Source of the DNA: Candidatus Zhuqueibacterota bacterium 4484_219
GTDB lineage: Bacteria; Zhuqueibacterota; JdFR-76; 4484-219
Assembly: GCA_002085035.1 (NCBI GenBank)
Contig: MZGM01000012.1
Span: 1 to 13,666, forward strand
DNA length: 13,666 bases
Reading direction: 5' to 3'
Position 1 is the first letter of the stretch; every line of letters starts with the position of its first letter. The notes under the pieces were generated by a model that saw nothing but the letters and a program-made list of their open reading frames with translations, did no database searches and was not told the origin of the DNA. Positions 1 to 6,017 of the stretch are shown piece by piece. A program made the position numbers and the translations under genes.

Positions 1-20
1 GTACTGATGTTTCCTTTTCT

Positions 21-914
21 TCATCTTCTGTTTTCAAATACCAACCTTGCGGCACCGAAAATATTTGCCTTTTCTCCTAATTGGGTACAGAAAACTTTGA
101 GGTTTTCCCTGGGTTTGGGACAAATATTTTGCATCACCGTTTCCCGCATCTTTCCTTTAAACAGCTCAAATGCCTTGCTTATTGAACCACCGATAACGAT
201 TACTTCTGGATCAATACAATTAATCAAATAAGCCAGAAGTATTCCTAGATGATAGCCAAACTGCTGCCAGACTTCCAAAGCTTTTTTCTCGCCTTGTTGT
301 GCGGCTTGTTCAATCTCAGGAGCGGTTTTCTTTTGACCAGTAATTTGCTGATAAAGTTTAACAAGCCCGCGCCCGGAGAGGATGTCCTCGAAGTTACCAT
401 CTAAATAAGGAGTAATCCAAATCTCGGCTGCGGTACCAGTTGCTCCCTGGAAAATTTTGCCGTCAATTACAATACCACATCCCAGTCCAGTGCCCAGAGT
501 AATACCAATGGACACTGACATATTCTTAGCCTGACCGAAATAAGCTTCCCCCAAGGCGAAACAGTTGGCATCATTATCTACGAATACAGGCAAGCCAAAC
601 TGTTGTTCTAAACGTTGTTTAAGGGGATAGTAATGAAGCGTTGGTAAATTCCAAGGGTCAAGTATTGTCCCACTATCTAAATCCAATGGCCCCGGAGTGC
701 CTACCCCGATACCTAAAATCTGTTCGGCTGTAATTGAGTCACTTCGCAGAGTTTTTTCGATAACTTGAAAAAGGCGGGCTTCAACTTCCTGACGTGGTCG
801 TTCTGCTAAAGTAGGAATACGCAAAATATTACCTACAATTGTTCCATCGTCTGAAATTGCTGCCGCAGAGGTTTTAGTACCTCCTACATCCACTCCAATT
901 GCATATCTGGCCAT
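21..914 (-). CDS. ROK-family sugar kinase-like protein lacking the zinc motif
   Basis: ROK-family protein of 297 residues, close to the usual 300-320. ROK proteins are mostly ATP-dependent kinases of glucose, fructose, N-acetylglucosamine or N-acetylmannosamine; some are repressors. The first phosphate loop (GVDVGGTKT, residues 7-15), the catalytic aspartate in VDNDAN (D115), the glycine-rich ATP-site stretch (GTGLGCG, 141-147) and a second ATP-site segment (IVIGGSIS, 239-246) are visible. No helix-turn-helix precedes the kinase fold, so an enzyme is more likely than a repressor. Oddly, the usual AGE-x-GH and CxCGxxGC zinc/sugar motif is absent: residues 162-182 read AAEIW then a short loop to SGR, with no histidine or cysteine. 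Substrate therefore cannot be named. The ATG at 912-914 is chosen because GGAG lies 8-9 bp upstream and the ROK fold begins there; the longer frame uses TTG. It appears to be transcribed alone, from a promoter at 974-1002. Confidence 0.9.
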   Translation of the reverse strand: MARYAIGVDVGGTKTSAAAISDDGTIVGNILRIPTLAERPRQEVEARLFQVIEKTLRSDSITAEQILGIGVGTPGPLDLDSGTILDPWNLPTLHYYPLKQRLEQQFGLPVFVDNDANCFALGEAYFGQAKNMSVSIGITLGTGLGCGIVIDGKIFQGATGTAAEIWITPYLDGNFEDILSGRGLVKLYQQITGQKKTAPEIEQAAQQGEKKALEVWQQFGYHLGILLAYLINCIDPEVIVIGGSISKAFELFKGKMRETVMQNICPKPRENLKVFCTQLGEKANIFGAARLVFENRR

Positions 915-922
915 TTCAGGTT

Positions 923-927
923 TCTCC
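923..927 (-). promoter_or_regulatory. Ribosome binding site fixing the ROK start
   Basis: On the minus strand GGAGA lies 8 nt before the ATG at 912-914. This supports that ATG over an in-frame TTG 16 codons upstream. Confidence 0.6.
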
Positions 928-973
928 GCTGCCCTAAAACATTTTTTCCCAATGCTCTGCAAAGGATTAAATA

Positions 974-1002
974 AATATAAAACCTTTCGATCTAAAAATC
1001 AA
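974..1002 (-). promoter_or_regulatory. Sigma-70-like promoter for the ROK gene
   Basis: On the minus strand TTGATT (997-1002) and TATATT (974-979) are separated by exactly 17 bp. Each differs from the TTGACA/TATAAT consensus by two positions or fewer. The predicted start point near 967 would give a leader of about 50 nt before the ROK ATG. The gap of 201 bp from the preceding gene fits an independent promoter. Inferred from sequence only. Confidence 0.5.
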
Positions 1003-1115
1003 GTGTAACTATTCACAAATCTCTCATTAGGAATAGGTGTAGTTACGCCGGAAGATGCTCGGATGGTAATTTTAGAAAAGGTCAAAAGTATTGTTGGTAG
1101 GAATAGTAAGTTTTT

Positions 1116-2486
1116 TCAACCAGGGATGACTATCCCAGAATTGCGAAATTGGCGAATTTTATTTCGCAAAGTCCGTACGCTTATTCCCAACACTTCTGCA
1201 GCACGGGTACGATTCCAGTTCTGTTCACGCAGCACTTGCAGGATCCACTGTTTTTCCATCTCGTAGAGGGTCTTATTGTTAACCGTGATATTTTCCCTGT
1301 TTCGTAGCTGAAACTCCTCACGAAACATCAGGAAGTGTTGAGGTTGTAAAATTTCTTCCTTGGCAATAATAACAGCTCTTTCAATAGCATGTTCAAGTTC
1401 GCGCACATTGCCGGGCCAATCATACTCCATCAACATCTGAGTAACTTCGTCAGAGATACCACTAATTTTCTTTTGAACCTCCTGAGCATATTTGCGCACA
1501 AAATACTCGGCCAACAATGGAATATCCTCTTTGCGTTCTTTTAAAGTAGGTAGAAAAATTGGTACTACATTAAGCCGATAGTACAAATCTTCACGAAAAT
1601 TGCCTTTGGCAACCTCTTCTTTGAGATCCCGATTGGTAGTAGCAATGATTCGGATATCTACTTGAACAGTCTCGGAATTGCCTACTTTTTCAAATTCTTT
1701 TTCCTGTAATACCCGAAGCAATTTAGCCTGTAAATTAGGGCTCATCTCACTGATCTCATCCAACAGTAAAGTACCACCATCTGCCAGTTCGAATCTTCCT
1801 TTTGTGCGCTTAATAGCGCCTGTAAAAGCTCCTTTTTCGTGCCCAAACAATTCGCTTTCTACCAGATTAACAGGCAGAGCAGCACAGTTGGTCTTAACGA
1901 ATGGGCGATCGCGACGTGGACTACGAAAGTGAATAGCTTTGGCAATCAATTCTTTGCCTGTACCACTGGCGCCCTGAATAAGTACGGTAGCCTTGGTAGG
2001 GGCAACCATTTCCACTATTTCAAACACTTGTTTCATCTTAGGGCTACGACCTATGATATTCTCGAAGGCATATTGCTTCTCAAGCTCTGAGCGTAAATAT
2101 CTATTCTCACTGACCAGGCGGTTGTATTCAAAAAACTTATTAACAACTAATTCTATCTCGTCAATAGAAAAGGGCTTGGTAATGTAATCAAAAGCTCCCT
2201 GTTTCATGGCTTCGACTGCGCTCTCAACAGTACCATAGGCGGTAACCATAATCACACCAGATTCAGGATATTTGCGTTTAGTTTCCTTCAGAATTTCCAT
2301 CCCACCTATGTTCGGCATGCGCACGTCAGTGATTACTAAATGATAAAAATTATTGTTAATTTTTTCAAGCGCCTCCTTACCACTCTCGGCCATATCGACA
2401 TGATAGCTATTGCGTTCTAACGCCTCAATTAAAAACTCTTGCATCAGAGGTTCATCATCAACAACTAATATCCTTTGTCCTTTCAT
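1116..2486 (-). CDS. NtrC-family sigma-54-dependent response regulator
   Basis: DNA-binding activator of RNA polymerase carrying sigma-54, 456 residues, of typical length. A receiver domain (about 1-120) has the acidic pair D10/D11, phospho-acceptor D54 (VITDVRMP) and K104 (YITKP). The AAA+ domain (about 142-372) has Walker A GASGTGKE (172-179), the sigma-54-contacting loop GAFTGA (219-224) and Walker B with D243/E244. A Fis-type helix-turn-helix closes the protein (about 427-447). All catalytic residues are intact, so it should be a working ATPase activator. It follows the histidine kinase by 17 nt and is surely its partner. The ATG at 2484-2486 is preferred: AGAGGT lies 4 nt upstream and the receiver starts at once. 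An ATG at 2505-2507 overlapping the kinase stop is possible but lacks a good ribosome site. The operon promoter looks sigma-54 dependent, which suggests autoregulation. Targets elsewhere are unknown. Confidence 0.95.
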   Translation of the reverse strand: MKGQRILVVDDEPLMQEFLIEALERNSYHVDMAESGKEALEKINNNFYHLVITDVRMPNIGGMEILKETKRKYPESGVIMVTAYGTVESAVEAMKQGAFDYITKPFSIDEIELVVNKFFEYNRLVSENRYLRSELEKQYAFENIIGRSPKMKQVFEIVEMVAPTKATVLIQGASGTGKELIAKAIHFRSPRRDRPFVKTNCAALPVNLVESELFGHEKGAFTGAIKRTKGRFELADGGTLLLDEISEMSPNLQAKLLRVLQEKEFEKVGNSETVQVDIRIIATTNRDLKEEVAKGNFREDLYYRLNVVPIFLPTLKERKEDIPLLAEYFVRKYAQEVQKKISGISDEVTQMLMEYDWPGNVRELEHAIERAVIIAKEEILQPQHFLMFREEFQLRNRENITVNNKTLYEMEKQWILQVLREQNWNRTRAAEVLGISVRTLRNKIRQFRNSGIVIPG

Positions 2487-2490
2487 CGCT

Positions 2491-2496
2491 ACCTCT
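2491..2496 (-). promoter_or_regulatory. Ribosome binding site fixing the response regulator start
   Basis: AGAGGT on the minus strand, 4 nt before ATG 2484-2486. It favours this start over the upstream ATG at 2505-2507 and a TTG at 2529-2531. Confidence 0.6.
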
Positions 2497-2503
2497 ACAA
2501 AAT

Positions 2504-3799
2504 TCATTGAGTAACTGGAAACTCCAGGCAAATAGTTGTCCCTTTATCAGCACCGGTTTCAATACGAATGTCGCCATGATGAATTTCGACAATCTTTCGC
2601 ACAATAGCTAATCCTAATCCAACGCTACCTTTTTTGGTAGTAGTAAAAGGAAAATACATTCGTTTCTGTACTTGCGAGGGGATACCCCCGCCGGTATCCT
2701 GTAATACTAATTGAACTCGATGGGGTGGCTTTCTTCGCATCACAATCTGTAGTTCCCCCCCGGCAGACATTGCTTGCAAAGCATTGCGAACTAAATGTAG
2801 AAGCATCTGCTGGAAAAGTTGTGGATCCAATTCAAGTTCAACCTTTGAACGGGGGAATTTTGCTTGAATGTTTACCTTGTTTTCATTTTCTTCTGTCTGA
2901 ACTTCAAAATGAGAAATTACTTCACTAACTAATGTTTTTAAATTAACTAATCGAAAATTAGGCTCTATTGGTCGGGTTAGAAATAGCAGATTACTTACAA
3001 TCTTGTCCAGATTTCCTATTGCTTCGATAATCTTTTGTACCCAACGGCGACGAGGATCATCGATAGCCAAATCGCGTTCTAACAATGTGGCAAATCCCCC
3101 GATTGCACCAAGGGGATTGCGAATTGAGTGGGCTACGTTACCAGCCATTTCGCCTAATGCTGCCAAAGTACGTGCATGTTGTACCTGCTGTTCCAACTGA
3201 CGCAATTCGCGTTGGTCCTCGAAGACTTCCACTGCTCCGCTGATTTTCCCTTCCCCATCGCGCAAAAGACAGATACTGGATTTAATTGGAATCTTAACAC
3301 CATCTCGGCTTAAGATGTGTTTTTGTTGATTGACAATATTTTTGCCTTTTTGAATTGCCCACATAGGAGTCTGCTTTGGCAAATTCTCCTTACCCATCAA
3401 CTTCAGATATCTGACACCCATAACCTGAGCCGTGGAATAGCCAGTGATTTTTTCGGCAGCTCGATTAAATAGAGTAATTCTACCTTCCAGATCAGTACAA
3501 ATGACTCCCGCGCTCATGCTTTCTAAGATGTTGTCCAAATAATTCTTAAGATTATTAACCTCACGCAAGCTGAGCGAGAGTTCTGCGTTTTTCTGTTCTA
3601 ATTCCAGATTAAGCTCTGCTACCCTTGCTTCAAGTTTTTCATAGGCAGCTTTAAAATCCAAGGTTACCTGGTTAAAATGTTCAATTACTTGAACCAGATC
3701 CTTTGCCTTAAGATATTGGGCAGATGAGGAGGAAATAGGCTCTAATGTTTGTTCTTGTACCGAAGTTTTTTCAGAATATTTTTTCACAACGAATCCCAT
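2504..3799 (-). CDS. Soluble PAS-domain sensor histidine kinase
   Basis: Two-component sensor kinase of 431 residues, most like the NtrB/AtoS/FlrB type that pairs with NtrC-class regulators. A predicted coiled coil (about 45-92) leads into a PAS domain (about 93-200, including SAGVICTDLEGRITLFNRAA). The dimerisation/phospho-acceptor helix follows with the H-box around H224 (NVAHSIRNPLG). The ATPase domain has the N-box (LVRNALQAM, N339), G1 (DTGGGIP, 368-374), F-box (PFTTTK) and G2 (GLGLAIV, 394-400). There is no signal peptide or membrane segment, so it senses an internal cue or a partner protein. The 5' end overlaps the FapA gene by 29 bp and the regulator follows within 17 nt, so translational coupling is likely. 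The ATG at 3797-3799 has only a weak ribosome site; a GTG four codons later is the main alternative. Ligand unknown. Confidence 0.93.
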   Translation of the reverse strand: MGFVVKKYSEKTSVQEQTLEPISSSSAQYLKAKDLVQVIEHFNQVTLDFKAAYEKLEARVAELNLELEQKNAELSLSLREVNNLKNYLDNILESMSAGVICTDLEGRITLFNRAAEKITGYSTAQVMGVRYLKLMGKENLPKQTPMWAIQKGKNIVNQQKHILSRDGVKIPIKSSICLLRDGEGKISGAVEVFEDQRELRQLEQQVQHARTLAALGEMAGNVAHSIRNPLGAIGGFATLLERDLAIDDPRRRWVQKIIEAIGNLDKIVSNLLFLTRPIEPNFRLVNLKTLVSEVISHFEVQTEENENKVNIQAKFPRSKVELELDPQLFQQMLLHLVRNALQAMSAGGELQIVMRRKPPHRVQLVLQDTGGGIPSQVQKRMYFPFTTTKKGSVGLGLAIVRKIVEIHHGDIRIETGADKGTTICLEFPVTQ

Positions 3800-5393
3800 T
3801 TTCTGCTAACCGGAACAGTACTCGATTATGTCGAGCTTTAATCTCTTGCTCATATTGGTTCATAGTAATAACTACTCCCGGAAATACGAGATGTTTGACT
3901 TCGATTTTTGGCGTGTCTAAAACCATATCTGTATCATCCCCTACAAGCTCACTTTTTTGTCTCTCCAATTCCTGACAACGGGCGAGAACTTGCTGATATT
4001 GTTCGAAACATTTTTCGTACTGCTTTTGTTTTTCTTTTGTCAATTTAATCTGACGCTGCTTCAACATGGTTAAAAATTGCAACCGGTTCCGCAAACTTTC
4101 TCCTCGTTTCTTTAGAACCTCTAGTTCTCGTGAAATAACTAATAGCTGCAACAACGACTTAGAGTCTAACCGGCTACCAATCTGCACCTCGGTTCTTAAT
4201 GAAGAAGGGGAACCAATGGTACGGGCAACAATTTCCCCTCCACTCACCAGACGTCCCCCAATAATGTGACCTTTGGGAATAAGAATACGTCCCTTCGTAT
4301 GAATTGTGCTGTTCAAAATGTACTTGGTAATCTCCACATCTCCATCGGTTTGCAAAAATGCATCTTGCACAAAACCAGCTTGAATGCGCTTTTTGGCTAT
4401 CAATTTGGCTTTATGTTTGCCAAAAATCCCTCCCCAAACGGTAATTTCACCTTCTCTGGAAATTACGGTTGCTCCGTCAACATTCCCACTGATACGCACA
4501 TTACCAGTAGTCTCTACCTTAAATCCGGTTTTCACATCCCTTATTACCACCACATCACCACTGTATTCAATATCGCCGGTAGAAAAATCTACATCACCAC
4601 GTACTACATAGACATTTTCCACATTGAGCAAATTGTGGCCCAAAAAAATGTGCCCGCCAATCTTAGCGTAAAGATTGTTTTTATCCTTTGAAACATACGT
4701 ATTAAGCCCTCGAGGTAGTGGAATATCCTTACCAGGCGTTGCCTTTAAGGTCTTGCCAAAAACATTGTAACCGGGTTTACCCGGAGTTGCTGGAATACGC
4801 TCCACTAAATGCTGATCCTTTTCAACACACTTAATCAAATTAATACGATGGTAGTCTACTCGTCCATCTTCTAAAATCAGAGGTCGTCGACTGATATTGG
4901 TGTCAATCTTATAAACTAATTTAGCGTCCTCACCTGGTATCGGCAATTTACCATGAGCAATAGGAATATTGACCACATTCTTTTTCTCTTTCAAGATTTG
5001 TTCAATAACCTCTTCATCAATCGGTACTGTGATGCCTGCCTCCAGGATTTTGAAATTGATGTCGAAAAAAGTGATTTCTATCCCGTCTTCATCGCGAGGG
5101 AAGCGAACCGAAAGAAAGGCGGTCAATTCATCTTCGGAAATACGAACTTCAATGTACCGATTTTTAGCTTTGTTGAATTTCTCGAAGTAATCGCCAATCC
5201 GTACCGGCACACCCTCAGCTTTTTCAAATACCTCCTTGATGATCTCAAAATTGGCATTTACAACTCCACGTTTCAAGATCGCTCGACGTACTTCTTCAAA
5301 CTTGACCCGTCCCTTCAAGGAAGACGGAACCGTTAAATAGATACCATCCCGTTTTTGCTTCAATATTAATTTTTTCAATATGTCTGTTGCCAT
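3771..5393 (-). CDS. fapA: FapA/DUF342 family protein
   Basis: FapA-family (DUF342, 'flagellar assembly protein A') protein of 540 residues. The family's conserved core is clear: VDYHRINLIK (179-188), the PATPGKPGYNVFGK stretch (201-214), and a glycine-rich repetitive beta region (about 265-400) typical of a right-handed beta-helix. A coiled-coil segment (about 415-485) and a short beta C-terminus follow. No signal peptide or membrane helix is seen, so it is cytoplasmic. In Vibrio, FapA has been linked to flagellation and the sugar phosphotransferase system; no motility gene is in this window, so a flagellar role here is only a possibility. The ATG at 5391-5393 is chosen because AGGTGA lies 8 nt upstream. 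A GTG four codons earlier overlaps that ribosome site. It sits 20 nt after the CxCG protein gene and overlaps the kinase gene by 29 bp. The symbol reflects family only. Confidence 0.88.
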   Translation of the reverse strand: MATDILKKLILKQKRDGIYLTVPSSLKGRVKFEEVRRAILKRGVVNANFEIIKEVFEKAEGVPVRIGDYFEKFNKAKNRYIEVRISEDELTAFLSVRFPRDEDGIEITFFDINFKILEAGITVPIDEEVIEQILKEKKNVVNIPIAHGKLPIPGEDAKLVYKIDTNISRRPLILEDGRVDYHRINLIKCVEKDQHLVERIPATPGKPGYNVFGKTLKATPGKDIPLPRGLNTYVSKDKNNLYAKIGGHIFLGHNLLNVENVYVVRGDVDFSTGDIEYSGDVVVIRDVKTGFKVETTGNVRISGNVDGATVISREGEITVWGGIFGKHKAKLIAKKRIQAGFVQDAFLQTDGDVEITKYILNSTIHTKGRILIPKGHIIGGRLVSGGEIVARTIGSPSSLRTEVQIGSRLDSKSLLQLLVISRELEVLKKRGESLRNRLQFLTMLKQRQIKLTKEKQKQYEKCFEQYQQVLARCQELERQKSELVGDDTDMVLDTPKIEVKHLVFPGVVITMNQYEQEIKARHNRVLFRLAENGIRCEKIF

Positions 5394-5401
5394 TTCAGCG
5401 C

Positions 5402-5407
5402 TCACCT
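5402..5407 (-). promoter_or_regulatory. Ribosome binding site fixing the fapA start
   Basis: AGGTGA on the minus strand, 8 nt before ATG 5391-5393. The alternative GTG start at 5403-5405 lies inside this site and is therefore unlikely. Confidence 0.55.
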
Positions 5408-5413
5408 AAATAA

Positions 5414-5719
5414 CTAATGAACTTTAGGATTAGGAATTAAGTCTTTTTCTAAAAGAGATTCTTTATCGTATTCAAGCACAATATTCGTCTGACGTCCACA
5501 GACACAATTTACTTGGATACTCTTGAGTACGTTCCCCTGCTTTTCCAGCCGTAAGGTAGCATGTTGCCCGTTAATCTGTTCGGAGTGTGTATTTGCTCCA
5601 TCTTCGGAAACGAGATTAACCATCTCTTTCTTCAAAATTCTGGCATTAGATAGTGGTACCTTCAGCTGAATCTTCGGTATGGTACCTGAACCCCACGCGG
5701 AAAAATTTTTCTTTTCCAT
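5414..5719 (-). CDS. Small unrecognised CxCG-motif protein, first gene of the FapA/two-component operon
   Basis: I do not recognise this 101-residue protein. It is predicted soluble, without signal peptide or membrane helix. The N-terminal third (about 13-37: TIPKIQLKVPL, then a charged helix-like stretch) and the C-terminal half (a beta-like run up to VNCVCGRQTNIVLEYD) are the distinctive parts. C72 and C74 form a single CxCG; one pair is too few for a complete zinc site in a monomer, so dimeric metal binding or a thiol role is possible. It is the promoter-proximal gene of an operon with FapA, a PAS kinase and a sigma-54 activator, so it may be an output or modulator of that circuit. The start is ATG 5717-5719 with GAGG 8 nt upstream; the frame also opens 12 codons earlier with TTG. 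Codon use and tight spacing (20 nt to fapA) support a real gene. Confidence 0.75.
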   Translation of the reverse strand: MEKKNFSAWGSGTIPKIQLKVPLSNARILKKEMVNLVSEDGANTHSEQINGQHATLRLEKQGNVLKSIQVNCVCGRQTNIVLEYDKESLLEKDLIPNPKVH

Positions 5720-5727
5720 ACTTTCAT

Positions 5728-5731
5728 CCTC
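5728..5731 (-). promoter_or_regulatory. Ribosome binding site fixing the CxCG protein start
   Basis: GAGG on the minus strand 8 nt before ATG 5717-5719. It lies downstream of the TTG at 5753-5755 that would otherwise give 12 extra residues, so the ATG is preferred. Confidence 0.55.
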
Positions 5732-5779
5732 GTTGGTTAAGTTTGTATTTCGCAACTAAAGAAACTTACCATTGGGAAA

Positions 5780-5797
5780 TTGCAAAAGACATACCAA
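5780..5797 (-). promoter_or_regulatory. Sigma-54 (-24/-12) promoter of the CxCG-fapA-kinase-regulator operon
   Basis: The minus strand reads TTGGTATGTCTTTTGCAA. It has the invariant -24 GG (5794-5795) and -12 GC (5782-5783) exactly 10 bp apart, in good flanking context (YTGGyAyG, then TTGCA). The predicted start is near 5771, about 51 nt before the ATG of the first gene. The operon itself encodes an NtrC-class activator with an intact GAFTGA loop, which independently makes a sigma-54 promoter plausible here. Inferred, not measured. Confidence 0.75.
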
Positions 5798-5804
5798 CCG
5801 GGAC

Positions 5805-5835
5805 TGGAAATTCGATGGAAACTTACGTTTTCCAT
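5805..5835 (-). promoter_or_regulatory. Inverted repeat with an extra half-site upstream of the sigma-54 promoter
   Basis: Seven-base perfect arms ATGGAAA (5815-5821) and TTTCCAT (5829-5835) flank a 7-bp spacer, centred about 54 bp upstream of the predicted transcription start. A further TGGAAA (5805-5810) repeats the half-site in direct orientation exactly 11 bp away, one helical turn. This arrangement is what a dimeric DNA-binding activator or repressor would use. The cognate protein is not proven; the operon's own regulator is the obvious candidate. Confidence 0.45.
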
Positions 5836-5864
5836 TATGTCATATCATACTTACATTTAAAAAC

Positions 5865-5882
5865 TTCTGCACATCTGCAAAA
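5865..5882 (-). promoter_or_regulatory. Palindrome at enhancer distance from the sigma-54 promoter
   Basis: The 18-bp plus-strand sequence TTCTGCACATCTGCAAAA matches its own reverse complement at 14 of 18 positions, with TGCA in both halves. Its centre is about 103 bp upstream of the predicted start, within the usual -80 to -150 range of NtrC-type enhancer sites. Assignment to the response regulator is inference. Confidence 0.42.
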
Positions 5883-6001
5883 TCTTTTCGGTGATTAAGA
5901 CAACTGGCTAATTTTTCCCAACGGAAGAATTTGCCTACTTTTTATCCAGAGTGGTCGAAAACTATCCAAGCTAAAGTTGAAAGGGGGAGAAGAGGAGAGC
6001 G

Positions 6002-6017
6002 TAGTAACTTGTTACTA
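6002..6017 (-). other. Palindrome spanning the carB stop codon
   Basis: TAGTAAC and GTTACTA are arms of a 16-bp near-perfect palindrome that includes the carB TAG stop. A transcript hairpin (6 bp, loop CAAG) would be AU-rich, followed by a pyrimidine-rich rather than U-rich stretch. It may contribute to carAB transcription ending but is weak as an intrinsic terminator; no better one is visible before 5720. Confidence 0.3.

Noticed and set aside
1006..1115. Protein-like plus-strand reading (LSLGIGVVTPEDARMVILEKV) between the ROK and regulator genes
   Set aside because: The open frame has no start with a ribosome site, matches no family I can name, and soon runs antisense into the regulator gene; likely chance.
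4266..4691. 141-codon plus-strand frame inside fapA
   Set aside because: Antisense shadow of a well-conserved FapA core.
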